From Pseudevernia furfuracea (Eukaryota > Ascomycota > Lecanoromycetes > Lecanorales > Parmeliaceae), in the NCBI GenBank assembly GCA_022315425.1, contig JAIUPT010000033.1:1426001-1490000 (forward strand): DNA of 64,000 bases, given 5' to 3'. Shown here piece after piece: positions 11,050 through 20,810 of this stretch. Every line of letters begins with the position of its first letter. Position 1 is the stretch's first letter. The notes under the pieces were generated by a model. The model ran no database searches. It was not told where the DNA came from and saw nothing but the letters and a program-made list of their open reading frames with translations. Position numbers and translations under genes: made by a program.

Positions 11050-12693
11050 TACACATGGCGCTGAGGACGGTCGCCTGTGTGCAAAACGAGTGAAGGTGAG
11101 TCCTTAAAATTAGCAGTGAAAAGAGGGAAGTAAGTTGGGAAGAGAGGAAGGCCATTTTTATTAGGCGCCTGAAGCAGCTTGAGGGTCCCAGTTTATACAC
11201 CTAACCCTTCTCTCTCTCTCTCTCTCTTCTCGCCTTTTCCCTCCCCATCTCTGCACTGCCCGACCATGCATTGAGGATTCAATGAGCGACCCTTAGTGAA
11301 GTGATGAAGATGATGCAGGAACGTCTTGACTCGATGCGATAGACTAGCGCGCAAGCCTGCATGTAGCCGTAGAAAGAGTGGGAGGGGGCGTGGGGGGAGC
11401 GCATCAGCCGTTCAGGCAGCGTGGCGTGAGCAGGGGACACTGGTGCAAAAGGCGCTTAAAACGGCGTCCAAGTATGCCGAAAAGGGCGGCCTTTTTACCC
11501 CGATCCAGTTTAAGGAAATAAATATTCTTTAATACTTGACTGTGAGACGGTGAACTACGCAGAAGGGTTTAGCCGGGCTGAATAGGGATAAGCGCTGCTT
11601 GGCATACCTCGCCACCCTCATCAACTTCACTTTCAGAGTACATACCAGCTTCATTCTCCTCGCTGGTTTACCTCAAAAAACGTCGGGAACATAAACACCC
11701 AACCCCACCGTCTTCATCCCTAGTAATCATCCTTAATCTTCCCAAGCGATCCTGGCTTTCACGCTATCTACGGCCGAGCTCCACAATCTGCCTTGCCAAA
11801 CCAGTCAAATCGTTTATCCACGCTGTCGTCGATGTCAGTATGTTATATTTATGCCTAGCGCTATGTACTTCGCTTCCGGCCTGCCTGGAAACTCGGTCTC
11901 ATTCCTCGATCTAGAGCAGAATACACGATCTCTACCGCTTCGGATTACGTGTCAGACCAGGTGCATGAAACTCTTGACCCGCCTGCAATGCTCCAGACCA
12001 CCCACTGATACATGAATTGAAGCGAACAACTAAGAATTACACCTTAGTCCGTTAATTTCGCCTTCCAGCCACCATGGTTTGAGCTACCTCACTTGTCGAC
12101 CCCCTTACCATGTGCCTCGAATCCTGGGGCGAGTCCTACAAGTCAAGATCATGGAGCATGGAGAGCAGGGGCTTAAGATGTAACTGTTGACAGGCCATGA
12201 AGCAATAGCGCCTTGATGGTGAACAGCCGGGAGATGCGAAGATCAAAGTGCCACAAAGAAAGTTGCATAAGGCTAAGCTGTTCACGTAGCGATTGAATCT
12301 TGTGACTGGTACAGGCCAGGCTACGCCGATTTGCCGACCTTAGCTGGAGCGAAATTTTTACAAGGGTATGTCTTAACGCCAGGAGCAGCTGCGGGGCCTC
12401 AACAAGCTTCTTTTGGTATGGTCCCCTCGGCGATACGATTCTGGCAAAGGGGCTGAAGGCAGGGTTGTTGAATTATCTATAATAACCCGCATTATTCCCC
12501 TCTTTGCCGCACAATCTGTCTCTCAAAGTTAGCATCCATGGCTACATTCGACGTTATACCATATCTTAGGCCGCCTGCAAAGCATTCTTAAACCTTCAAG
12601 AAACCCAAACCCATAGTCGAGCAAGCCATCTCACCTCTTCAAAGCACTAATCATCAAGAATATCCCGGAAATGACCTCCATCGATTATAACTA
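11050..12693. other. Long gene-free stretch
   Basis: No gene recognised on either strand. A (CT)n tract of about 20 bp lies near 11208-11227. If the recombinase marks the 5' end of a mobile element, that element's edge should lie here, because captains sit at the 5' edge and are transcribed inward, but I see no clear terminal or target repeat. Confidence 0.4.
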
Positions 12694-13236
12694 GTGTATG
12701 CCTACAGGTCTTCAATGGAGCCGACGAAGCCCTCAGAGAGTCCAGCTCGGTTGGGTCCCAAGCATAAATCAATGATCTGCCAAGTGCCTTCCCCATCGCC
12801 GATTCAAGACAGAACTTTGTCGCAAGAAATCACTGCGCAATTTGATCTTAAAACCGATTTCGACTCAGCGGATTGGGTCTATTCCTCCAGATCATCAACA
12901 TATTCCGCGGAGGCCTCGCCCCAGCCTGTCGAACAAGCCGAGGATCATCCTCAAGGATCGGAGATTCTCTGGCAGCGCCAGCTTGTTGGATCAGCTTCGG
13001 ATGAGTATAAGCAAAGCCATAAGCGCAAAGCGAGCATCGCGGGCTTGATACCAGGCCGAGGAGATCAAGGTATGAAAGGTCCCTGCTTCTGGTACACCGA
13101 AACGTTTCTAGAACATAACATCGAATCAGTGGATCTTTGCTCGATAAAGCCCGATGTCGACGATCTATATTGCAAGGAAGAGCTCAAGGGAGCTACGTTG
13201 CGGGACATGTTAGCTTTATTTGTGCGCCAGAACTGA
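12694..13236 (+). CDS. Unrecognised ORF, 180 codons
   Basis: I do not recognise this protein. The first two thirds are Ser/Pro/Gln/Glu-rich and look disordered; the last 50 residues are more ordered (GPCFWYTETFLEHNIESVDL) with two Cys. It ends 12 bases before NACHT-type sequence resumes in another frame (FRWVQCQLETLG), so it may be an unrelated gene, or a fused or degenerate 5' part of that NLR remnant. The ATG at 12694 is the first in frame; a second lies at 12715. No intron was identified. Confidence 0.3.
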   Translation: MYAYRSSMEPTKPSESPARLGPKHKSMICQVPSPSPIQDRTLSQEITAQFDLKTDFDSADWVYSSRSSTYSAEASPQPVEQAEDHPQGSEILWQRQLVGSASDEYKQSHKRKASIAGLIPGRGDQGMKGPCFWYTETFLEHNIESVDLCSIKPDVDDLYCKEELKGATLRDMLALFVRQN

Positions 13237-13247
13237 CTTGAAATAGC

Positions 13248-14253
13248 TTTCGGTGGGTACAGTGCCAACTTGAGACTCTGGGCAACCAACAAACGACAAA
13301 GGAGATCCAGATAGAACGTACCCAGCACTCTCGAGCAGACTCACAGGAATATACTAGCGAGAATTAGAAAGGATCAGATAACAATGGTGAAACAGACCCT
13401 GTTCTGGTCATGTTTCGCCCTCAGGCCCGTGCTATTCTCAGAACTCTGCGAAGCTGTCATAACTATTGAGGATGGCGTTGTAATCACTGATGACATGCGA
13501 CTCCTGCGCCCGGAAGTTCTTCTCGGGATTTGTGGCAGCCTCATCAGCTACGATCGCTTCTCAACAAGAGTCGTTTTGGCATACAACGAGATAATCGTTC
13601 GCTGTCTCAATTATCTCAACCATCCGGTTTTTTCCACTGGTTCCTGTGATTCCCACCAAGCTCTAATGCAGCGATTCAAAGAGTGGCCACTGCTGCCTTA
13701 TCTAACGGACTTACTCTTCAACCATCTTTATTACATCACTCCCAACGACCATGTGAAGACAAGGCTTCTAAGGTTTTTTGAGACTCACTCCCAGCCACGG
13801 GGCGGCAACTCTGGTGCATGGGTTTAGGCTTTTACCCCCGGTGCCAACGATTACATCGAGATGTCCACGCCGCTCTGCTACGCTTCACGCTTCGGCTTGC
13901 TTCCAATCGTCAGGATGATCCTTGCCTTAGAGGGAACCAAAAACTTAGAAGCACCGGGAGGCGTGTATGATTCCTCCCCGTTGCATGTTGCGACCTGGCT
14001 AGGACGAACGGATGTGGTGAGGGAGCTTTTGAAGGCGGGTGCAAATGCGAGGGAAGTCAACCAGGATGGAACGCCAGCTTTGTTATGGGCAGCCAAGTAC
14101 GGTTTTGTGGAAATTGATCGTATGTTGAGAGATGCAGGTGCAGGATTCGAGGAAGGAACGAATCTGGTTGATCGATGGAGTCTAACTATGAACGATGATT
14201 CTGAGGAAGACGAGGCAATTGATTGGAGAGCAGATCTTGAGAAAGGTACATAG
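13248..14253 (+). pseudogene. NACHT-ankyrin NLR remnant, 5' truncated and frameshifted
   Basis: FRWVQCQLETLG at 13248 is the segment just C-terminal of the NACHT ATPase core in fungal NACHT-ankyrin proteins. The frame then shifts near 13300-13310, and STLEQTHRNILARIRKDQ continues it in another frame. The open stretch to 13827 holds the winged-helix-like part (LFWSCFALRPVLFSELCEAV; PEVLLGICGSLISYD). A TAG at 13825 interrupts, and 13861-14253 encodes three degenerate ankyrin repeats (TPLCYASRFGLL; SPLHVATWLGRTDVVRELL; TPALLWAAKYGF) ending in an acidic tail. The NACHT P-loop and Walker B are absent, so this is an inactive 3' remnant. Confidence 0.65.
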
Positions 14254-15427
14254 GCATTGTTTCCTGGTGAGTATAGACGTCCACTTTGCTGAGCGGGCTT
14301 CTCAAAAGTTATCGAATTGGAGTACGCTACTGAATCTCGATCTGCGGGACTTGAAAATCCAATGAAGATACCTCAGAGTCCCCAGTCCAGCTCGTCAAAT
14401 CGAAGGAATGAGGCCCCTGAGCTTAGATTATGAGGTGCACAATTTCTGCGCTACAGACGAAGGATATGGATCGGCGAGTCCCAAGGTGAAAGGGCCTGGG
14501 CAGGGTAGTAGGTTTGCGATTCAGTGATTTGCATCGCTCACAGAAGGGGTATTCATCGGTCCGTCATCGAGCGATGGTAACATGCGTTGGTGAAATGGTT
14601 GTTTCCCATCTCACCATGGGGAGGTGTCCACAGTGACTGATTAAAAGGGATTTGCTCGATACCAACTACAATGAATGGTTGTTCGTCAGATACTTTCAAC
14701 GTCGACATTTCTCGCATCATACAGCATGATCAAATTGTACTGGAATGCTAAAAGATGACTCTCGTAACTCATGCCAACCAGCCTGTTGCCCGCTTGTCTA
14801 CACAGAAAACACTCTAGCTGCCGTCCTCCCACAACCATGTTCTCCGACGATCACCTTGTAAACCTTGAGAAGGTCACAAGAAATCATCCCTCGCCACCGC
14901 TTCCGCATCGGCCCACCATCAGCAGGCTTATTCCCTCTGTAATCTCGCTCCCCATCAGTTCTCTTACTCAGTCTTTCCTACCTCAAATGCAGCGCAGGTA
15001 ACTGTCGGAACCACTGCCACCTCTGGCCGCGTTGACTTCAACGGTATCGCGGCCTCCGAGAAGTAATGCGAAGCAAGGTTGAACGTAAGAGTGCTTTGAG
15101 ACGCGTCAGCGAGAAGGTCCCAAATGCTCGGTCGTGAATTCGGCCAATATTTTCCGCGTGCCGTTCAATCGGTTCGCTATGCTGGCGGGGTTTTCGAAGA
15201 CGGCGTTTGGGCTGCAGTGTGAGTAGGCTGTTTCGGGGGATGATGGTTTGGAAAGGAGGAGGTCCATCGATAATGGTTTTTTTCGCTCAAGGATTTACAC
15301 GTTGTGTGCTCGCTCGTTGGAAAGATGGTTGTCATTTGCGTGAGAATATCGAATCTTTTGTACATACATGCTTCATGAGGAAACATGGGAATGAGGAGAC
15401 AATTAGAAGACATTTCATACCCGCTAT
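14254..15427. other. Gene-free stretch 3' of the NLR remnant
   Basis: Only short, biased open frames on both strands. A readable tail near 15000-15065 (TVGTTATSGRVDFNGIAASE, then stop) could be the end of a lost gene, but I cannot place it in a family. Confidence 0.35.
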
Positions 15428-16551
15428 CTACCAATTGCTCGTCCTTTTCATCTTTTCTTTTTGAATCACCTCGATCCAATATCTTTTAAGATATCAGTCT
15501 ACTACTCTCACTTGCATTCGGGCTTGCTTACCCGTCAGGATCCAACACAAACGCAATGTTCTTCATCCTGCCGTCTGTCAACTTCTTTTTCCAGTTCACT
15601 CCTTTTTCCTCAAAGCGCTTGCACGCCGCATCGATGTCGTCAACGGCGATGCAAATATGACCAAACCCTTGCGGCTCATCATTACCGTTGTGATACTTGA
15701 AATTAGCATCTTTCTCGGTGCCGTAGTTCCAAGTTAGCTCGAGCAGACCCTCCCGCTCGGCGGTCGGATTGACACCGTTCGCGGAATTTTGGGGAACGGC
15801 GTCATCTCCTGGATACGCCAAGAAGTAGAGATTGAAGCCATTGGACTCATTCTCCGAAGTGCGTATTAGCGACATACCCATGATGTCTTGATAGAATTTG
15901 AGAGATTTCTCATGGTCCTTGACCCGGATCATGCTGTGGTTGAATCTGTAAGTTCCCGAATCTGTCTCCTTGACATCCTCAGTCTTGTCCACGGGATTGA
16001 ACGCGATTATTTCCACCCAGTACCCATCTGGATCGAGGGCAAATGCGATATGTCTCATGCGGCCATCTGTTAGTTTCTTCTGGAACTTGTAACCAGCCTC
16101 TTCGATCCTCTGGCAGGCAGCTTGGATGGCGTCTACGCTGATACAGATGTGACCGAAGCCTTTGCCTGGGTCGGAGTTGCCGTTGGCGACTTTGAAGCTC
16201 TCGTCGTTTTCTGTGCCGTAATTGTGAGTGAGCTCTAGAACTCCTTGGCGAGCGGTCCAGTGCTGGCCGCCAGAGAGGCTCTTGGGGGTATCATATGCAA
16301 GAAAGTACAGATCGAATTTGGCGTCAGGGTTTTCAATCTTGTTGATCTGTTTCATGCCAAGCAGTTCATAGTACTTGACTGGCCACATTATCAGATATCA
16401 GGAAGGAGATTGAGAGACAGAGAAGGCTTTACTCGATCTTTGAGGGTCCTTCACACGAAGCATCGTGTCTGTAACATTAGTCAGGTCTTCCATGCGATCT
16501 TGACTGGTAGACCTTACGATTCAAACTGTATTTCTTTGGATCTGTAGCCAT
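15428..16551 (-). CDS. glo1: Glyoxalase I (lactoylglutathione lyase), two-domain fungal type
   Basis: Isomerises the hemithioacetal of methylglyoxal and glutathione to S-lactoylglutathione, the first step of cytosolic methylglyoxal detoxification. Four exons: 16551-16518, 16468-16433, 16378-15532 and 15482-15428, with introns of 49, 54 and 49 bp (donors GTAAGG, GTAAAG, GTAAGC). They give 323 residues, close to yeast Glo1. Two tandem vicinal-oxygen-chelate domains are plain: TMLRVKDPQRSIKYYELLGM then GFGHICISVD and DPDGYWVEI; and SMIRVKDHEKSLKFYQDIMG then GFGHICIAVD and DPDGYWIEV. The duplication gives two active-site halves in one chain, as in yeast. The ATG at 16551 starts MATDPKKYSLNH; the first two exons are tiny. 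The gene is intact and stands alone between gene-poor flanks. Confidence 0.95.
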
Positions 16552-16701
16552 GGCTGCGTAGGCTCGGTATACTGAGACCGGTGTTCGCAAAGGTGGAATC
16601 CGCAAGGTCTTATGTGATTTTTGGAGGATAGAAAAAGCAAACATGAATTATACATATGCACAGAATGCAATTGAAGCAATCTATGCTGTTCATACCGTTG
16701 G

Positions 16702-16736
<35 letters not shown>

Positions 16737-17242
16737 TGCATACAGAGATCTTTCCCGCTCGAGCGGACCAATTGAAAGTAAGTAAGGTATCGAGCACAAA
16801 GATTGTGCAATTGTGCATTTAGGGTTAGGGTTATAAATGTAGGATCGAGGGTCTTTCTCCCCATTTACTAGCCAGCTCTAGTAAAGTATGCTTCTTCCAC
16901 TCCAACTCCAAGGTGACAATCTCATGAAGTTTTCTTGCTGCATTGAAATTGCACAGTAGTCTATAAGCCATCTTGGATCCCTGATAGCACATTTTTGACA
17001 TCTATGCAGCAAGGATAAGTAAAGAATTCTGTGTAACCGCGAATATCCTGCCTTTTCGTTTACTACAGGGATTGAGAAGCCTTTCTTCTTACCCCTACAC
17101 ACCTTCTACCTATCCTAGCTCCACTCTGCCTTCCTGCACCATTCTCGCACTCTGAAAGCCTTTAGTAACCAGTTGCCTCGAGTTGTTATGTAAGATCACT
17201 CTCTCGTACAATCGTGTTCAATATCACATATAACTAACCACC
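16552..17242. other. Divergent intergenic region glo1 / unrecognised gene
   Basis: Contains the hexanucleotide repeat and, near 16820, two adjacent TTAGGG units. No gene recognised. It presumably carries both promoters, since the flanking genes diverge. Confidence 0.5.
16703..16736. repeat. GACGAT hexanucleotide microsatellite
   Basis: About 5.7 perfect copies of GACGAT, some 150 bp upstream of the glo1 start, in its probable promoter or 5' UTR. Confidence 0.9.
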
Positions 17243-18133
17243 ATGCCTTCAGATCTGGGCCAAAGCCCTTGGATCGAGCAAGAGCAGTCTCTCATACCAG
17301 GCATTGAATTCTCCAACCTCCATTCCCTGTTACAACATAAATTCGCGTACTCGGCAATATCAACTACCCCCTCCATCGACGTGCTTCCGTCGATGGATCC
17401 GGCACCATCATGCTCAATGCCGCAGCCATGAAGGACCTCTTGTCCGCCAATGTTGACGAAAACGCCTCCCACTTTGCGTAAAAATCCATCCTATTCACCC
17501 CAATCCATTTCACAAAAAAAATGCTAACCCCCCCACCCCCACAGCTTCTTCTCCCGCGCCGGCACAATCATGGGCCACGACCACGCCGCCAACGTCAAAG
17601 CCGTCAAACGCTTCACCGCCTTCGCCGCCAATGCCTGGGCACACAGTGACAGTTCAGTCAAAGAGACAGGCCACACGGTCGACCCTTTGACGCCCGGCAC
17701 GACGATACTCCAGGCCGTGCTCAAGGAAGACGGCAGTGGGTTGCATTGCTTGATTTTGCAGGTTAATGATTTGGTGGGGGCGGTGACGCATGTGAAGGAG
17801 GGGACGCTGTTGGCGGCGTTGAAGGGGAAGGAGGAGTTTGTGGGGGAGACGGATGAGGTTTCGGGGAGGATTAAAGGGGTGGATCTTTCTAAAGGGAGTG
17901 ATGTTACTGAGTCGGATGAGTCGTCCAAGGCGGATGGTTCTTCTCAGGGGGATGATGTTTCTGAAGGGGAGGGTAGCGGTGGTGAGGATGGTGGGAAGGG
18001 AAAGGGAAAGGAGGTGGAGGAAGAGGCAAAGCCGTCGAAGATGCAGATTTTGGTGTGGAGATCTGAGGGTATGGGGCAGTATATGGCTGACGAGTTGGGA
18101 CCGAAATTCAAGATCCCTAAAGGTTTTTACTGA
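17243..18133 (+). CDS. Unrecognised protein, possibly roadblock/LC7-like, with apparent 1-nt frameshift
   Basis: Two exons, 17243-17477 and 17545-18133 (intron 67 bp; branch-like GCTAAC, acceptor CACAG). Summed exon length is 824 nt, one short of whole codons. The reading frame changes at about 17380-17390: upstream SAISTTPSIDV, downstream SVDGSGTIMLNAAAM. Inserting one base would restore a protein of about 274 residues, so this is either a recent lesion or a sequence error. The order of a helix, a strand (DGSGTIML), then FFSRAGTIMGHDHAANVKAV and GLHCLILQVNDLVGAVTHVK is loosely like a roadblock fold, but I am not confident. A Ser/Asp/Glu/Gly-rich acidic linker (residues about 190-235) precedes a conserved-looking end, MQILVWRSEGMGQYMADELG. 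Confidence 0.55.
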
Positions 18134-18382
18134 TGGTAAGATTGCTGACCTCATTCACTTCTCGCGGTTAATCATTTTTTAGGCAGGTTCCGTCTTGTTC
18201 GTCATTTTTTGATACGTGGGGGGAACTTGGGGCATATCCTCCATCATTATTATCATATATTGCATTAGCGTTCAGCGATGATACCCTAATAGTCTGGTGA
18301 AGATACACCATTCAATTGCTCGATGTCACAGTCCAACTCCCCCACATACGGTACATATACTACATATATTACAGAGCAGACA

Positions 18383-20337
18383 CTAATCTCTCGTCGCTCT
18401 CTTCCAGATGCCGGCAATTGCTGCTCCAACAGCAACAACCGCCCCACCCACAACCCACCACCTGAGCCAATCAACCTCTTCCTCCCCTTCCATCCCCTTC
18501 GGCAGTGCATTGCCAGGCCACAAAGCCGCCTCTGCGACATTAACAAACACCTCACTGATGCTGCCCCACGTAAGACTGACATGCAACGGCTTTGCCATAC
18601 CCAAGCTAGAAGTAAACTCCTCGGGTTGCACATCGCCTCTCTGGGTGGATTTATCCATATCTGCTTTCAAAGCGATGTACAAAGAGGGCATCTCGTCGAG
18701 GTGAGTGTGTTGGGAGCGAAGTTGCGGGATATAAGCGAACGAGTCCGGATCTGAGGAGTCATAGGTGTACACTAAAATATCTGCGGCGGAGAGCTTGGCA
18801 TTGTTTTCAAGGATGGCGGGTTCGAGTTCACCCAGCTCTTCGAGGATGAGGGTGCATTGCTTCCCGCCTGGTAGTTCCACGCTGTTGACAGCCGTTCGAG
18901 GCTTGATCGTTGGATGATATGTCGGGCTGAAGGGGCGAGAGAGAAATGCGTCCAGAAGGGAGGACTTCCCGGAACCGGGAGCGCCGAGTATGTAGGCCAG
19001 GAGGACATTGCGCTCGGTTTTCGCAAGCTTCTTGCCGCGATGTTTGCGTTTACGTGGTTTTGTGAGGTGCAGCGCCGATGTAGTGTTGTGGTCTGCTGGA
19101 TCATAGCCTAAGTAGGCAAGGTAGGCGAGCGTGGTTTTGGGAGAGAAGAAAGTGGTCATGCTCCATTGCGCGAGCCAGCCTTGAAGAGTAATATAGCCAG
19201 CTTCGTTGCGGATGGTAGAGGAGGGGAAGTCAGTCGCGGAGTCAGACCATGTTGAGGGTAGGCCTGGTGTCGCGGCGAAGAGCGAAGTGAATTCTGAAGG
19301 GGAGAGACCGCCGTCGTTGTCCTTGTCGAAGAGTAGGAAGAGGTCAACGAAGAACCGGTAGCCGGCTGGGGAGAGCTCTGCGGACGTGTTGGCAGGCACG
19401 TCAAATTTGGGGTGTAGGAATGATGAGTGGAGCGACAGGCTGTTGGAGTAGTGCCAAGTCCGCAGGATGATCCAGATGGTTTCATGGCGGCCTTTTTCCG
19501 CGAAAATCTTGTTGAGTATAATGAAGCCTTCTTGGTTTAATCCTTTCGATGTCACGGCGGAGGTGGAGTATTTTGAGACGGCCTGTTTGATGTTCTCGAG
19601 GTCTTCTTCTCCGAGGGACTTGCCAAAGCATTTTGTCTGGAAGTCATATACCTCTTTATCACTCAAGTAGCCGTCTTGGTCTTTGTCGCAAAGATAAAAC
19701 ACACGTTCAAGTGCAGAGACACAAGCTGGCTTGAGGCAAGATTCTTTCGAGTCGAACAGCGGTGCTACAGGATCCGTGACCGCTTTTTGGCATAGGAAGA
19801 AGACCTCGTTGATATTGTGATGCTCTCTCGCGCTGGTGCGGATACAGGAATCAATCTCCTTGAACTCGGCCATAACAGGAAGCATCTCATCTTCGACGAC
19901 TTGCTCCGTATTAGTATTTGAAGACATGTCTGATTTGTTGGCACATAGAACCACCGGCACGTTGACACCCAGTGATCTGAAATGCGGCAGCCACCAGAGG
20001 GCCACCCTTTCATAGCTGTAGTGGTCCGAATAGACGAGCAGTATGACACTAGACTTTCGTATCTCTTTATCCAAGTTTGTTCTCTCCTGCGGCAGCGCCG
20101 ACGTATCGACGACGGTGGTCGTTACATTCTCAGGCGTGCCGATGCTAGGAGGGATGGTGATTTGAGGAAGGACGGGCTGGATCTTGTTGGTCACGAAGAC
20201 ATCTTTCACAAGACTCGTTATCAGACTTGATTTGCCAGTGCCTTCGTCGCCACAAAGGCATATACGCACTTCCAGAGATGTTAGCGTGATCTTTTGCAAG
20301 TGTCTTTTCTTTCTGGTGCTGGCCTACCTGTAGCCAT
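18383..20337 (-). CDS. gem1: Mitochondrial Rho GTPase Gem1 (Miro)
   Basis: Tail-anchored outer-mitochondrial-membrane GTPase that controls mitochondrial shape and inheritance and is linked to ER-mitochondria contact sites. Two exons: a 10-nt first exon (20337-20328) and 20268-18383, intron 60 bp; 631 residues, the usual fungal length. Visible in order: first GTPase domain with P-loop GDEGTGKSS (about 11-19) and CANKSD; EF-hand DKDQDGYLSDKEV (about 200); EF-hand DKDNDGGLSPSEF (about 325); second GTPase domain with GAPGSGKSS (about 435); and a C-terminal membrane segment VVGGAVVAVGAAIAGIW followed by a short basic tail. Splicing gives the start MATVRICLCGDEG. The gene diverges from creC across a 473-bp spacer. 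Confidence 0.96.
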
Positions 20338-20810
20338 AGCTTCACCCCATCGCAATTCTTAAGACGTACGATCCGAAGCCTCCGAATGCAAGTGCTTTAT
20401 ATGATCAAGCTTCTATCGGCGCGAGCAAGTTTCGTAGCTTGGCGGTGGTATCTCTTGAAAGCAAGAGATGGACAAATCGTTCGAGATCGATTGGACCAGT
20501 GGACCAGTCACCACAGGGCACAGGCCGCAGGGCTTTTGCACAAGGACCAACCCGGGAGCTCGGGCACCACGGGTAGGGCGTTTAGGCACGAGGCAGCCCG
20601 AAACCTTGAACAAGAACCCTGACCCCACATGGGGGGACCAACATCATCCACAACATGCTTTGTACATATTCCCTGCATTTGAGCGCCATTTCCATCTGTA
20701 TACCTAATGTTTCATTGTGCATCATCCCCATAAACCTCATCCCATCTTACCATACTTGCAGCTGACGCAGGGTCCCGCAACTCGGTTTCAGCTGCAGCCT
20801 CAGCTTCACC
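20338..20810. promoter_or_regulatory. Divergent promoter region gem1 / creC
   Basis: 473 bp between two divergent start codons. It contains a GC-rich, partly palindromic block at about 20545-20640. No precise factor sites are claimed. Confidence 0.4.

Noticed and set aside
16815..16832. Two TTAGGG units as a possible internal telomeric repeat
   Set aside because: Only two units, surrounded by ordinary gene sequence; compatible with chance or a promoter motif.
20466..20707. Overlapping plus/minus small ORFs in the gem1-creC spacer
   Set aside because: Biased GC-rich sequence gives open frames on both strands; no family match and it is the shared promoter region.
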